From NCBI GenBank assembly GCA_030052745.1, contig JANBVO010000001.1, positions 2,344,834 through 2,408,833 on the forward strand: 64,000 nucleotides of DNA. Reading direction: 5' to 3'. The position numbers and the translations under genes were made by a program. A model generated the notes under the pieces. The model saw only the letters and a program-made list of their open reading frames with translations, ran no database searches and had not been told where the DNA came from. Shown here in pieces: positions 1-11,743 of this stretch. The DNA is from Pleurostoma richardsiae (taxonomy: Eukaryota; Ascomycota; Sordariomycetes; Calosphaeriales; Pleurostomataceae). Within the stretch, counting starts at the first letter, position 1. Each line of letters begins with the position of its first letter.

Positions 1-320
1 CTATGTATCGCCGTGCTACTCTCAATGCTGCTACCCTGCCCGCCGCTTGCGCTGGTCAGCGCCCTCTGGCTCGTATTCTTGCTGCTGGCTCCCTTCTTTG
101 GCAGCGCAGGCCCCATGGCGATCTCCTCATCCCAGTACGGGTTCGTGCTGAACGGTGAAGGGTGCCGGTACAGGCCCGGCTGCTCGGTCTCGATGCGCGC
201 CTTCTCCGCCCGCTCCTTCTTGGCCTCCTGCCGGGCACGGTGTCGATGGCGGACCTTGGCGCATGGCGTGCAGGACAGGATGTAGAATATGGCGGACTGG
301 ACGGCGACGGGGAAGGACAT
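1..320 (-). CDS. Conserved fungal hypothetical protein, cut by window edge
   Basis: Reading leftwards from the ATG at 318-320 the frame stays open to base 1 (106 codons), so the C-terminus lies outside the window. The protein starts MSFPVAVQSAIFYILSCTPC, a short hydrophobic segment followed by a Lys/Arg/Glu-rich helix (about residues 20-45) and the segment EQPGLYRHPSPFSTNPYW near residue 48. From memory this combination is typical of a small conserved Pezizomycotina protein of unknown function; I cannot name a function. The N-terminus could be a signal anchor or a weak secretion signal, with a CxxC pair (CTPC) just behind it. Downstream residues are Ser/Gly/Ala-rich and look disordered. The reading frame and conserved-looking start are clear; the identity is only a family resemblance. 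Confidence 0.72.
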   Translation of the reverse strand, partial: MSFPVAVQSAIFYILSCTPCAKVRHRHRARQEAKKERAEKARIETEQPGLYRHPSPFSTNPYWDEEIAMGPALPKKGASSKNTSQRALTSASGGQGSSIESSTAIH

Positions 321-3045
321 GGTGCCTCTTCTCGGTATCGAAGTCTCAAAGGAAGGGGAAGGGGGTTTCTGTGCGTTCGCACCGGAGGGGTAGAACCCCC
401 TTCTTCAATGGTGAACTGCTTTACTGACCGAGGTGTCTTGCGGTAATTTTGTTAAGGGATGAGGTTCAATTGGCCGTGGAATTGGCCGTCAACACCGTCG
501 CAGGAGAGTATGTGTGCTCGCCACAGCAACCGTGATGCGATCTGGTCACTGGCGAGAGCATTCACGGCCCCGACCTCGTCCACAATAAGCGGATTGAGGG
601 TGGAATGCTGAGAATGAGTGGAAATGGCAGTCGGAGAGGGGGGTTTCACCGTTCGGCAGGGTATCCGGAGAGGTTCCACCGGCCGGAACGCTGTGGGCTG
701 TGGGCTCTGTAGCAGGAGGCGAAACGCCCCGTTTCATGGGGACCGCTAGTAGGGAACGTGGGTTGAGACAATTGGAGATCGCCGGCAGAAGCGACCCTCA
801 GCCCCGGAATGACGAAAGGCCCGTCGGCGTGGCCGTGGCAGTAGATATGGCGGAGTATTGTCGAGTGTCTGTTTATGAGGGGAGAAGGGAAGGGAAGTAG
901 AGACCGAACTGACGGTGAGAAGAAGAGTAAAGAAACAAAGTTGTCCGAGTGGATCGACTTAGGAGGAAGGAGTGGCTTTGTTTTGACGTTATTAGCGATT
1001 TGCCCTCAATTGGAATTGGGTGAAGACAGGGGTTGGGAGGAGAAAGAGGAGGGAGGAGATTGGGGGAAACGAAGTGGCCCTGGGATGATTGTTAGCCCAC
1101 TACGGCATACGAAGTACCACGAAGCTCGTTATCCCGCCCACAATCAAGGCACGAAGCGTGTAGTTTCTGCAGGTCGTCTTCCTTCTTGAAAGCCTAATGA
1201 AGAGATCTGGTTTCTAGTATTTAGACAGATCGGACCAGACAACAAACAGACCTGGATCCGTGTTGGCGTGTAATAAGATACCTCCGCCCATGTACTCCGT
1301 AACGGCATACCAATCTAACATGGGCAAGCCGCTGCTTGCATTGCAGCAGCACTGCGCCTTCTCCTCCTGAGACTGGAGACGTAAGACGTGGCACAACTTC
1401 TGACGAGGTGCCTCTGCCTGTGCCTATCTGTCTGCACTGTCCTGTGCCTGTCAGCCTGCGGGATGGGATCACCCGCCCGCGGCCGTGGTTCGTCGCAATC
1501 AACTGCAAGGGACCTCTTTTTCGTCTGGTTACCTTCACACAGCCTCGAGTACTCTGTACCTCACCCCAGGTCCATGAATAACACTCGCTTGATAGGCTGC
1601 AGCTCACAAAGGAAGTCTAATGCGCCACAATTTTAGAGTGGCTGTGATATTTGGTCGGAGCCGAGTCTTCTTTGCTGTATCTTGAAGTAACTACGGGCGA
1701 CGCGCAAAGATGGTGTTTTGCCATCTTTCTCCTTTTCCTGGGACTGTGATCCTGCGCTGTTCCTAGTCCCATTCGCCAACCAGGCTTATCACCAACCAGA
1801 AGTCAAAGGATGAGCACAGCCAACTGAGACGAGGGGCACACAAACCAGAAGTCAGGGAGACGTCACGGCGGTGTAACAGACGCTGTGGAATTGCAATGTC
1901 GCAGAGATGTGCAGAAGTACCTACCTTTCTGAACTGTAAGCCCGAGTACCGTGACCAACTTCACCTCCGGCTTCGTGATCGCACCAAACCCCCAGACCAG
2001 CCAATCACCATCGCGGCATCCACCACAGGCCAGAGGCTCTGCATAGAGTTCGTCGAGTGCGTCCCGCCAACAGACCTGCTGGATTGTGCCCGTGATCAGA
2101 GAGGTCCAAGCGAAAGCGAAAACCGAGGGAACCAACCTACCACCATCATCACCTCGGTGGTTGGCGTGCTCTACCGGGTCAAGAGATCGACGCGGGAGAG
2201 ATGAGAACTCCCATCTCCCGTTCCACAAAGGGACCCCCCCAATAAGCGGGCTTGTCTATAGAACCGCGCGAGTTGTGTGATAGTGATATGTCGACAGCGT
2301 TTTGAGGGGTCGCTCGTGCTTCACATGAAGCAGCCCAATCATGACCATCGAAGAGAGGCTCAAGCTTCGCATGTAATCCGCTTTCGGTTCAAAAGGCTTA
2401 TCGCTATCCCGAAGGTACACTACAACGACCGATCATGCGTTCACCATTGACAAGACACTCGTATATCAGTGCAGGTAGAACCACCAGCAACCAGTAAGGA
2501 CACATAGATGATGTGTGGTATTTTCTTCGTTGTTCTTTTCAGCTCAGCTACCATTTGCTAGCAGCCATCATACCATACAATCCCAAGGCAGACAGATAGG
2601 CACAGCAATAACACACTTCTGCCCATCCGAGTTGAGAGCATGCAGTTCCGCTCGTTCGTCCCGACGAGAGGTGCCAACTGCAGCAGCCGATCCAAGGTCT
2701 TTTTCCGCCAATATGACCCTCGTAGCCTGCCCCCATCCCCTGGATCGGTAGAAAACAAGAATCGCAGTGTAAAGAAAAAGAGTTGGTGGTAGCGGCTATG
2801 ATGGGGGCTTCTTTTCCGTTTGATCCCTAGTACTGTACATACAAAAATGACAACATGGATAGCTTCAGCCCCGCAGCGGCAACACTGGTAACGTATTTGT
2901 AAGGTATTCGCGTCCGCGTCACAGAAGCGGAAAGCAACATCTCGAAAGGCTGGTAAAAACATCCATAGACTCAGAGGCCAAGTGGGAGGATAGCGCGGGA
3001 CCCGCTCGATCAGACGAGAGCCACCGCTAGGTTAGCCGTCCCCGT
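321..3045. other. Intergenic, no supported gene
   Basis: Several open frames of 60-130 codons occur on both strands, but none has a recognisable domain or convincing splice structure. The part next to 320 is the presumed promoter and leader of the left-edge gene. An 11-base direct repeat (accagaagtca) occurs near 1797 and 1847. A copy of the dispersed GTACTCCGTA motif lies at 1292-1301. The right end holds the 3' flank of the minus-strand gene ending at 3046. Confidence 0.5.
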
Positions 3046-4335
3046 TCATACATCCCACTCCTCTTCCTCGGGCTCTTCGTCGGTGATGAGAGCCGCAAAC
3101 GAAGACTGCTTGCTAAACGTCTTGGTGGGTCTGCCATTGGCGGCCGGGGCCTGCGTCTTCGCGGGCTGGTTCGTGACTGGCGTCAGAGGCGCAGCCTTTG
3201 CGACTGAGGACGGCTCGTCGTTGCTGTCGCTGGTCACGTCCTTCTTCTTTCCCTTCCGCGACTTCGTCTTGACGGTGCTCCACGCCTCTTCCTCCCGCAG
3301 CATCTCCATCTGCTCCTCTTCAGACGGCAGGGACGACATCCAGCTCTCAGACTTCTCGGCGGAGGGCGCAGACGACTTGGAAGCGTCCGTCTGAACGTTC
3401 GACTCGAAGGTGTCAAGGGGTTGGACGGGAATAAATCCGTCGGCGCTGGAGCTGGCCTGCGACTGAGTCTGCGACTGGGACTGGGACGTGCCATTGACTC
3501 CGTTCGCGGTCCACACAGAAGGCTTAGCCTGGGAGGCCACGAAGGCGGAGCCGTCTTTCGCGGGCCGGCCCTCGGCCTCGCGAGCAAGGCGGCGTTGCGC
3601 CTCCATCTTAACCTTGCGCTCCTTCTCAGCCTGCTCGCGCATTGCCTTGGCCTCCTCAACCTTCCTTCGGTTCTGTCGCTGCTTCTTAGTCTCGACAGGC
3701 TCGGGGCTCTTTGCCTTCTTCTTCTGCTTGGGCTTGTCGTCAACGTCGGTCAGACGAAGGACTGTGGGGCCAGGGCCGGGCTTCTCGAGCATGTCAGAGA
3801 CGCCAGAAACATCAGCTGCCTTGACAATAGGCGAGGTGGTGGAGGACTGGTCGTCATCGGCATCAATGCCCGCCGTAGAGGACGGTGCAGAGACCTTGCC
3901 AACATCTACAGCACTATCGTCCTTTTCTTGGGCCCGTGACTGCTTGACTGACTTCTGGCGCTTCTCATCCTTGGACTTGCTCGCAAACTTTGTCCCCTCC
4001 TTCACACTAGACAGCTGTCTGGCGAACTCTCGGTTGTCCACACCATCGTCAGAGCTTTCGTTTGTGGCAGCTGCAGTCTGCCAGGCCGCCGGCTGACTCT
4101 TTGCCTGGGGCTTCGGCTTAGCCTCCTGGTTTCCTGCAGCAGGTGCCTCAACTCGGTGTTTCTTCTTGTTCTCTTTCTTAGCCGGGACGTTCTGGCGATC
4201 CTCTTCTCTGTGCTTCTGAAGAGCTGGTCTAGAGTTCTGTCTAGGGTTCCGCTTGTTGCTCCAGTTGCGGTAGAAGAAGAAGCCCAGTGCCGAAAGCACC
4301 GTGTAGCTAACTAGGGTGGAATACGGCACGCCCAT
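3046..4335 (-). CDS. Membrane-anchored, charged coiled-coil protein (fungal conserved)
   Basis: Single exon, 429 residues, starting at the ATG at 4333-4335. Residues about 7-22 (VSYTVLSALGFFFY) form one hydrophobic helix. The rest is hydrophilic: a Lys-rich part, then a long Lys/Glu/Arg stretch around residues 205-255 (KKQRQNRRKVEEAKAMREQ) predicted to be a coiled coil. The C-terminus has short conserved-looking blocks: LPSEEEQMEMLREEEAWSTV, and SSFAALITDEE followed by an acidic tail ending EEWDV. This layout fits a single-pass protein held in the ER or outer mitochondrial membrane with its long tail in the cytosol, as in ribosome- or motor-binding anchors, but I do not recognise a named family. 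About 2 kb of gene-free sequence lies upstream. The reading frame is very likely real; the function is unknown. Confidence 0.8.
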   Translation of the reverse strand: MGVPYSTLVSYTVLSALGFFFYRNWSNKRNPRQNSRPALQKHREEDRQNVPAKKENKKKHRVEAPAAGNQEAKPKPQAKSQPAAWQTAAATNESSDDGVDNREFARQLSSVKEGTKFASKSKDEKRQKSVKQSRAQEKDDSAVDVGKVSAPSSTAGIDADDDQSSTTSPIVKAADVSGVSDMLEKPGPGPTVLRLTDVDDKPKQKKKAKSPEPVETKKQRQNRRKVEEAKAMREQAEKERKVKMEAQRRLAREAEGRPAKDGSAFVASQAKPSVWTANGVNGTSQSQSQTQSQASSSADGFIPVQPLDTFESNVQTDASKSSAPSAEKSESWMSSLPSEEEQMEMLREEEAWSTVKTKSRKGKKKDVTSDSNDEPSSVAKAAPLTPVTNQPAKTQAPAANGRPTKTFSKQSSFAALITDEEPEEEEWDV

Positions 4336-6402
4336 TGTGGATGTAGGTGGCGAAATGCGCAGTGTGTGAGAAGTGAGGGGGTGACGAAGGGTCGGTGACG
4401 GAGGTGAGGTTGAGGAAGAGTCAGGAGGGCGTCGAGGACGAGATGGGTGGCGACGAAAAGAGTTCGAGCGGCGAGCGGCTGCTCCTTGTTGGAAGTCGTC
4501 ACCAAATCACGCGTATTTGCCTTGATTGAGGTATGCCAGCCGGGAGGATGTTGTACAGAAACGCTTGTTCGAGGTGACGATCAGAAAGGCCTGCAGGACT
4601 GGGGAGAGCTGGAGGGCGTCGTCGTTTCGAACAGTCCACGCACGTGCGGAGCGGAGGTAGCTGATACAAGCTTTCGTAATTTCGTAATTAGAGGGTGATG
4701 GGACTGTGGAAGCGGCGCGGGAATGTTGAACCACAATTTGGCCTCGATTGCTCTGGCCGCGTGAAGACGGTCGTCCAAAGGGGAGGAGAAAGAAAGGAGG
4801 AGAGGAGGTGTCGCGTCAACAAGGAGATAATACTACAGGAGGAGAGAATGGGAGGGACAGATCAGGATCAGATAGAAGAAGGTGGGAACTTGGAAGGACA
4901 AGGAGGAAGTCGGTCGATGGTGAGGTGGATCTGGATGGCGAGGCCAGGCCAGGTAGGTGCGTAGAGTAGAGTGCCTTGGGTTCCTTAACAGGTAAGGCAG
5001 TCCACAGGTCGAGAGTGGTGAGAGAGCTTGGCGTTTTCTTGGTGCCGGCGTCGAAATGAGAGAATTGCCTTATTGACCCTTAAAAACAGGTGGCTTTAAC
5101 GCTGCGCGAAGTGCCAATTCACTCCTGCGCCAATAACACTATGGTGGCAGTAACCCCGTACTATAAATTGGTACCGCTTCTGGACACACTCTCACACTCT
5201 TCCACCGGAAAAAGGTGCCGTGACGACGCAACCTTACCAAGGTACCTCAACCCCCGAGCCACCAAAAAGAGAGAAGCGAGAGCTTCCGTGCATGTACCGG
5301 TACAGCTACCCCCTGCATCGTGCTGCACCTCCCCAGCACCTGCAGAAACGGGCTTGACTGTGAGCCAAGAGGACGTCGTCACGTGAATGCATGCGCGGGA
5401 AAGAAGAGACTTGGCCGCAAAAACGCAAGAACCTGCGACTTTCTCGTTTCGGCACCGTCACAATGGCAAACGCTCCTCAACAAGCGTCTCGGGTTATCGA
5501 GCCGAGTGTCAAAGTGACCTCCAGCACAATTGGCATTGGCCTGCCCCAGAGTGCTCCTCAAAAGGTTAAATACCCCCTTTTCCCCGTCATAGACTTCTTC
5601 TGACTGGCGGCTCCGCACTGCTACTTGATATTACTCGTATTTTATTACAGCTAGGTAAATAAAGTCAGGTACGCAAGCGTCATGATACGAGCTTACCTCA
5701 ACGTTGTTATGTAAGCCAGCTATTATCTCATCTCGCCTGGCGCAGAGAAGACCAGATGAACCTGCGCTTGCCATCCAATCGATAGCGTCGAGTCAGCATC
5801 TGATGAGCACTGCTAGGGCAAACCTGCTCCTCAGCGGGTATCCTTAACGAACCCTAACACGCCATCAGTTCCGACGGAAACCGCAGGCTCCGCGTCCCTT
5901 TCTCCCCGTTTCTCATTGGGCCCCTCATTGTGACATTGTAGGACGGAATTCTGTTATCAAAATGAGGGGCATTTCACCGTGGTCCGTAGCACGGGAGTAA
6001 GACCGTACACTCTTCTGCTGCTTAGCTGTCCGATACTGAGCCTCTAAATCTCTCCGTACGTCAAGCTGACTTGGTTTGAGTCGGCGGCAGTGACTCGAAT
6101 GTTCTTGATCCCGAGTGCAGCCTCCTATATCTCGCTGCGTCTCCTTACCGAAGCTGTTAGTCCGCAGCGACATCGCTCCTACACTTATTGTTTAGCTCCA
6201 AGATCTACTGTTCTACCGTCCAACGTCAAAATTTCCACTCGCTCACCGTCTTCGCTTCCGAGACAGTTCACTACGACAAGTACGCGGACTTGCACATAGG
6301 GTGCCACTGCCTCCCGATCTGTAGACGGCAGTCCGCCTGCCGTCCTGCCACCCGGTCCCCGTATAGTGTATACCTGCCTGGCCCTTGATAGTGAGACCAA
6401 AC
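4336..6402. other. Intergenic region between divergent genes
   Basis: About 2 kb separate the minus-strand membrane-anchored protein (start 4335) from the plus-strand nucleoside hydrolase (start 6403). It must hold both promoters and leaders. Purine-rich sequence runs through 4780-4870. The open frames here (up to about 100 codons) have no recognisable domains and I support none of them as genes. Confidence 0.5.
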
Positions 6403-7892
6403 ATGGCTCCGAAGAACCGTATCATCATAGATACCGACCCAGGCAAGTCCCCCATGTGTCAACTGCTACACCACCCCCTTCTAACCAGTGAGTAATAGGG
6501 GTTGACGATGTCTTTGCTCTGTTGCTGGCCCTGGCCGCCCACCCCGAGGAACTAGAGGTTGTCATGATCTCCGTGACATATGGCAATGTTCCCCTGTTAA
6601 GGTGAGGCCCCCTGTGTGCTCCGCAGTACCGCCGCAACACCACTGACGGTTCTGGCAGTTGTCTCCGGAACGTTGTGGCCCTCTTCCACGTTATCGAGAA
6701 GGAAAACGCCTGGCGCAAGGCCAACGGCAAGCCCGAAGGCTTCGAGTCCCTCAAGACCTTCAAGCCCATCGTAGCCGTAGGAGCAGAGCACCCACTCGAC
6801 GACGATGAGCTGATGGCTGACCACTTCCACGGAGCCGACGGCCTTCACGGCGTCCACGAGGCTGTAAGCTGGGCATGTGTCTTTTGCGTCTTGCTCCGTT
6901 GCTGACGATATACCCCCTAGCACCCAGAGCTTTCACCGGCGGACACCTGGAAGTCTCTTTTCCTGGACGCCACCTCCGGGCCCGTGGAATCCGCTGACCC
7001 GCCGTCATACGCAAACTTCTTCGTCCCGTCCAAGACGGTAGCCCACAAGGAGATCCTCCGGATCCTGAAGGAGAACCCGGAGGACACCGTCTCGCTCGTC
7101 ACCATCGGCCCCCTGACCAACGCCGCGCTGGCGGCGGCCGAGGATCCGGAGACCTTCCTGAAGCTGAAGGAGGTGATCGTCATGGGCGGCGCGGTGCACG
7201 TCCCGGGCAACATCACCCCCGTGGGCGAGTTCAACTCCTACGCCGACGTCGTGGCCGCCGCGCGGGTCTACGCGCTGACCTCGCCCACGCCTGCCTCCAC
7301 GATGCCGCCCATCCCGGACACCATCGCCACCCTGCCACCCTACCCGGCCGCGCTGTCCCGGAGGCTGAAGCTGAGCCTGTTCCCCCTGGACGTGACGACG
7401 CCGCACCTGCTGGGCAAGGGGTTCTTCGACGACACGATCAAGCCGCTCGTCGAGCAGGGCAGCCCGCTGGCGCGGTGGCTGGGCACGGTCATGCACGGGA
7501 CGTACAACAAGATCGTGTCCATGGTGGGCAGCGAGGTCGAGCCGGGCTTGTCGCTGCACGACCCGCTGTGCATCTGGTACGCCATGACGGCCGGCGACCC
7601 GGCGTGGAAGCCGGTGCCGGAGCCGGAGGACATCCGCATCGAGACGTCGGGCCAGTGGACGCGCGGCATGCACGTCGTCGACCGGCGCGCCAGGGGCAGG
7701 CCCAAGGGCGCCAAGCGGTCGGGCGGGGCGACGCACCCCGAGGACCCGCTGGACGCGGTGCAGCTGGACGAGGTTCCCGGGGATGAGTTCGGGTGGCTGA
7801 GCGCGGCGAGGGGGAACAGGATCAACAGGATGGTTGGGACGCCGGGTGAGGAGATCTTCGCGCCGCTGCTGATGAAGTATCTTTTTGGGTGA
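6403..7892 (+). CDS. Inosine-uridine preferring nucleoside hydrolase
   Basis: Four exons: 6403-6442, 6499-6601, 6659-6863, 6921-7892, giving 439 residues. The enzyme hydrolyses the N-glycosidic bond of ribonucleosides to base plus ribose in purine/pyrimidine salvage. The family signature DTDPGVDD, whose aspartates bind the catalytic calcium, is near residue 10 and is interrupted by intron 1. SYGNV-type sequence (SVTYGNVPLL) and the segment TIGPLTNAALA followed by VIVMGGAV and GEFNSYADVVAA are further family hallmarks. The fungal form carries a Pro/Ser-rich insertion after ARVYALTSPTP and then LFPLDVTTPHLL. The C-terminal active-site region HDPLCIWYA is present. Intron 1 uses a GCAAGT donor (GC-AG class) with a CTAAC branch site; introns 2 and 3 are GT-AG, 57 nt each. 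Exon phases are consistent throughout. Its exact substrate preference cannot be told. It converges on the small tail-anchored gene at 8303. Confidence 0.93.
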
Positions 7893-8302
7893 GCATGGGG
7901 AAAGGGGCAGCTTTCCTTCAAGAGGAGGATCTTGTTCTTAAGGCTATTAGACATTGTTAAAGATGATACGCAAGCTCTCATGCTCTCCTAGGGGTATGTG
8001 CTTCCCTTGTCAGACGGAGGTGAGCATGACGCATTGTATAGATTGACTTGTCCTCCCGACGACAGAGACGGATGGGACTTTCACGCTGCCGAGCAGTATC
8101 CGGTCTTGGAGGATTCAGAAATAGAAAGCCCGTTACAGATGCACGAGTGTGCTTTAGATTGCAAGCTTTTCATAGCTGGTCTTCTCATAGTCGTTACCAC
8201 CCCGGGCTGTCCTACAAGTACAAAGCAGAAAACGCCAGCCCAAACCCAACAACGCCTCCCTATTTCCTTTCCCATAACCCCTGTTTTCATCGAAGTATAG
8301 AA
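7893..8302. other. Short intergenic gap between convergent 3' ends
   Basis: The nucleoside hydrolase (+) and the small tail-anchored protein (-) end facing each other 410 bases apart. The gap should carry both 3' untranslated regions. No gene seen. Confidence 0.55.
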
Positions 8303-9151
8303 TCACAACCAAACCATCACCCACCCCCCCTCCACCCACCTCGCCGTCGCGAACCCAGCTACGAACCCCACCGCGGCGATCCCCAGCGCGACGACCACCG
8401 TCAGCGACGGGCTGACCTCGCGGTCGATCCAGCGCTGGCGGAACCGCAGCTTGCCGACGCGCATGTGGAACAGCTCCTTCTTCTCGACCACGCCCCGCCA
8501 CGAGGGCTTCAGCTCCTCCGAGGGGCGCGGGGCGGGGGGGTCGTTCGTCTCGATTCTGCAGCGCCACGAAGATAGATCAATGTCTGTGAGCTGCTGTCAG
8601 ATCTTTCTCGGAGAGAGAGGGCCACGGGGGAGTTTGGAGGGGGGAGAGGTGTGGTGTTTGGTAGTAGACCTAGGGGAGTCGTTGGAAAGGAGAGGCAACT
8701 TGCTTTATGAAAAAGGTTGTGCGTAAAATGGAATAGGAAAAGAAAGAAAATAAGGTACTCACAGCAGCGAGATCGCCACGTCCCCCTGCAGCCTCGCCTT
8801 CAGCTCCAGCTCGGCGTCCAGGTTGAGCCCCAGCTGCAGCCTCACCGGCTTCGTCTCCGCGATGCGCGGCAGCAGCGGCGGCTTCGCCAGCGCCGGCTGC
8901 ACCAGGGCCTGCGCCGGCTTGCTGGAGCCCCCACCACTCTTGTTGCGGTTGCGCCGCCGGCGCCGCCGCCCCTGCGTGCCCATGCTGCTGCTGGCCGTCG
9001 TGGAGCCCACGTCCGACGCCGAGTCGTCGAGCTGCCGCCGCAGCTCGGCCAGGAGGTCCTCCTTGGACTGGATCAGCTTCTTAGACCCGGTGGATATAGA
9101 GGTGGTCGGTGGCGGCTTGGGCGCGCTGGATGAGCCGATGGAGGAGGGCAT
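8303..9151 (-). CDS. Small C-terminally membrane-anchored fungal protein
   Basis: Two exons, 9151-8763 and 8555-8303, with a 207-nt GT-AG intron, give 213 residues. The N-terminal part is Ser/Pro/Thr-rich, followed by KEDLLAELRRQLDD, a run of basic residues (GRRRRRRNRNK near residue 62) that resembles a nuclear or phospholipid-binding patch, and a block LQLGLNLDAELELKARLQGD before the intron. Exon 2 continues IETNDPPAPRPSEELKPSW and ends in one hydrophobic helix, SLTVVVALGIAAVGFVAGFA, close to the C-terminus. This topology fits a tail-anchored membrane protein. The splice is supported because exon 1 runs into a stop at the donor and the reading continues into conserved-looking sequence. The block LNLDAELELKARLQGD is familiar from other ascomycete proteins of unknown function. 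No enzymatic motif is visible. Confidence 0.78.
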
Positions 9152-10523
9152 GATGGTGGTGGAAGATGAGGTGGTGTTGGTTGGTGTGGGGATGAGTCGG
9201 AGGTCAGGTCGGTGGTGCCCTGAAGAAGCAGGTGGGTGCCGTGGGAAAGTGGGTGAGAGTTACGGCGCACTTGGACCGACCGGGAGAGACGTATGAAAGA
9301 AGTCGATGATAATGGGATGCGGATAAGGCCTATTTCTTGCAAATGGAACGGAAAGATGAGACGAGAAACATAGCGGAGACCATAAGTTATATACTTCTTC
9401 CTACCTGGTCCTTCCCTTGTTCCATCTGACAGTCGAATGCCACCTTGCCTCTTCACTTTGCAGACAATTACCCTGTAGCACATCCCCGGGCAGGAGGATC
9501 TCCCGTCGCCCAAACGGCGCAGGGAATCCTTCCCTCTCGTAGGCATGGTTCGTCGTCGTCAAGGGGGGTCACGTGCCCAGGGGACAGGGTAAGTACTCAG
9601 TGGTCTCGGACCGCGCCGTATGATTTCTGAAGCTTTGACGCACAGCCAAAACAGGCCCCTCGTACGATGGCGACCGCGGATGAAACTCGTTTGCTACCTC
9701 GCGGATCAGCTCGCCACGCGGACTGGAGCTCTTCGCTTGGGTGCGAATTCCAGAGCTGGTTCCATGAAGCCATTGACCCGCCTGATACCCCGGATGCCCC
9801 GTTATAGAAGGGTCTTTCTCGCCGCGACAGCGTTTTGTTGGGTAGAGGCTACAAGGGAGACTTATGTGCCCGGCAACTGATATCGCGCGTTTAAGAGTAC
9901 GAGCTTTAACAGGAATGCCTGCAATACAGGGTCCGTTCACTATGAGAAGTCTAGACCGTTCAGCCTTCCAATTGAGCTCTCCTTATGCACACCTCGGCAT
10001 CCAGTCTTGGCAGGGAAAGAGAACCAGACATCCGCAGCGTGTCTTCTCTTCGTATGACCTCGCTCCTTCCGCCCAGATGCTGAAGATCTGCGAGCAAGAT
10101 GCCTAGCCGGGCCCAACCAGGACTGACATCCAATGGGTCCATCACGGACGTTGTTCGATTTCGGTGTATCACTATAGTACGGAGTTATATCCTATCCGAT
10201 GCATCCCAACCGAGCCACTCGCCTGATCGAAGCGTTTCGCGGAGAGATCGCGGATCGCTCACCAATCCCTGTTTCTCCTTAATGACGCTCTCGTCCTGCT
10301 TTTAGTGTTAAGGACGTTCCCTCCTCCCCATTGCCAAGAACGAGGATCTCCAGTGGCCGTTGTTTAGCCTTTCTCCAACCCTATCTCTCGATGGGAACGG
10401 GGGACATCTGCGTCCTTCCCTTGGCGATTTCTGTTCACCTAAACTGCCAGACAAATCAACATGAGATTGCAATGACGACCATAGGCAAGCCGCTGAGCAT
10501 CGGACGCGCATTCTTTCGGACCA
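9152..10523. other. Intergenic, no supported gene
   Basis: About 1.4 kb between the start of the tail-anchored gene (9151) and the stop of the bHLH gene (10524). Open frames of up to 157 codons occur but have no domain, and the longest overlaps the tail-anchored gene's leader. A TAGTACGGAGT variant of the dispersed motif is near 10174. Confidence 0.5.
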
Positions 10524-11743
10524 TCAAGTACTCAACAAATCCCTCACGCTCATACCCCGGCCATTACTAGACCCCCCGCCGGTCCCCCTCCGATCAGTGT
10601 TGAGCATGAGCAGTGCAGCCGTCGCCTCTTGGTCCAGGTCTCTCTGCGGGAGCAGCGCCGGACTCGTCAGCGTCGACCCCGGGATGGAAGGGGCATGCCC
10701 ATATGTCTGAGGCCCGAAGGCGGGAGATGTGGTCGACGAGCTGTAGCTGTAGTGCCTCTGGTCTGTCGACACGGACGAGTACGAATCATGCCGGGGTCGA
10801 GACTCTTCGGCAAGCAGGGCCGGTGAGATGGGCAGCTGCGTGGAGCGCGGCGGACTCGGCCTGAACGATGGCGAGGCCGTCTCCGACCCGGTCATCTCGA
10901 CGTCTGGCGACAGCTGCTGCTCCTGATGGTAGCTATATTGCCTGTCTGGGTTATAAAGATCGCGGCCGCTTGGCGTTGGGAGGTTCGTCTCCTCTGGCGT
11001 CGCCGGCGAATCCGGGGCCTCCCGTCGGGCCTTGAGCTTGGCGACACAATCCTCGAGGTATCGGACATACTCAATGGAGGCCTAGACACGTCAGATCGAT
11101 ACATTCGTCAGGATAAGGATCAGGCTGCACTAACCTGAAGAATAGCCAGCTTGTGCATCTCCCCCGTGCACGCAGGTATCATGCCCTTCAACACAGCAAA
11201 CTCCTCGTTCATCTTCGACCTCCGCCGCCTCTCGATGAGGCTGTGTGCAGTCTTCCTTGCTATCTTCCGGCCCGCGGCGCTCGTGGCCGATGGCTGCTTC
11301 CTCTTGGTAGCTGGGCTGGCACTCGAAGCGGCGGGCGCCGCCGTCGCAGCACCTTTCTTTGCTGTGGCTGTCGATTTGGAGCTGGCCGTGGGCTCGGCGG
11401 GGGTCTCCTCCTGCGGACGGGGTTTCATTTGGATGATCTTGCGTGACCGCGTAGGGGGCGGCGGGAGGGCGAAGGCATCCCTGGCCGGCCCCTGCGCCGC
11501 GGAGGATCTCCGCCGTGACTTCACCGTCTCGCTCGCCTGTAGGGGATATGCGGTCTTGGGTGATGACTGGGGATTAGACGACGCCGAGACTTTTGTGTCG
11601 GAGCTGGCGGGTCGCGACTCGGCTGGCGTCATAGCCGGAGGAGGCAGCTCGAAGGCCATTTGCAGGGCGGCCAGCTGTTTCGTACCATCCTGGCCGGGGA
11701 TGTCGGTGGAGGACGCGGGAGTGGGTAGGGCAGTGCGAGGCAT
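10524..11743 (-). CDS. Basic helix-loop-helix transcription factor
   Basis: Two exons, 11743-11135 and 11081-10524, joined over a 53-nt intron, give 388 residues. The bHLH domain starts near residue 160. Its basic region contains ARKTAHSLIERRRRSKMNEE, with the His/Glu/Arg pattern that contacts E-box DNA, and helix 2 (KLAILQ-ASIEYVRYLEDCV) spans the intron. The first 150 residues are low-complexity Ala/Ser/Thr/Pro. The C-terminus is Ser/Tyr/Gln-rich, carries SPSFRPSPPR and ends GRGMSVRDLLST, a tail I associate with fungal members of this family. The frame is open further upstream, but only the ATG at 11741-11743 begins sequence that looks conserved (MPRTALPTP), so I chose it. It is probably a nuclear E-box regulator. 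Fungal homologues have been annotated as PalcA-like or phosphate-type bHLH proteins, but I cannot assign the pathway. Confidence 0.88.
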
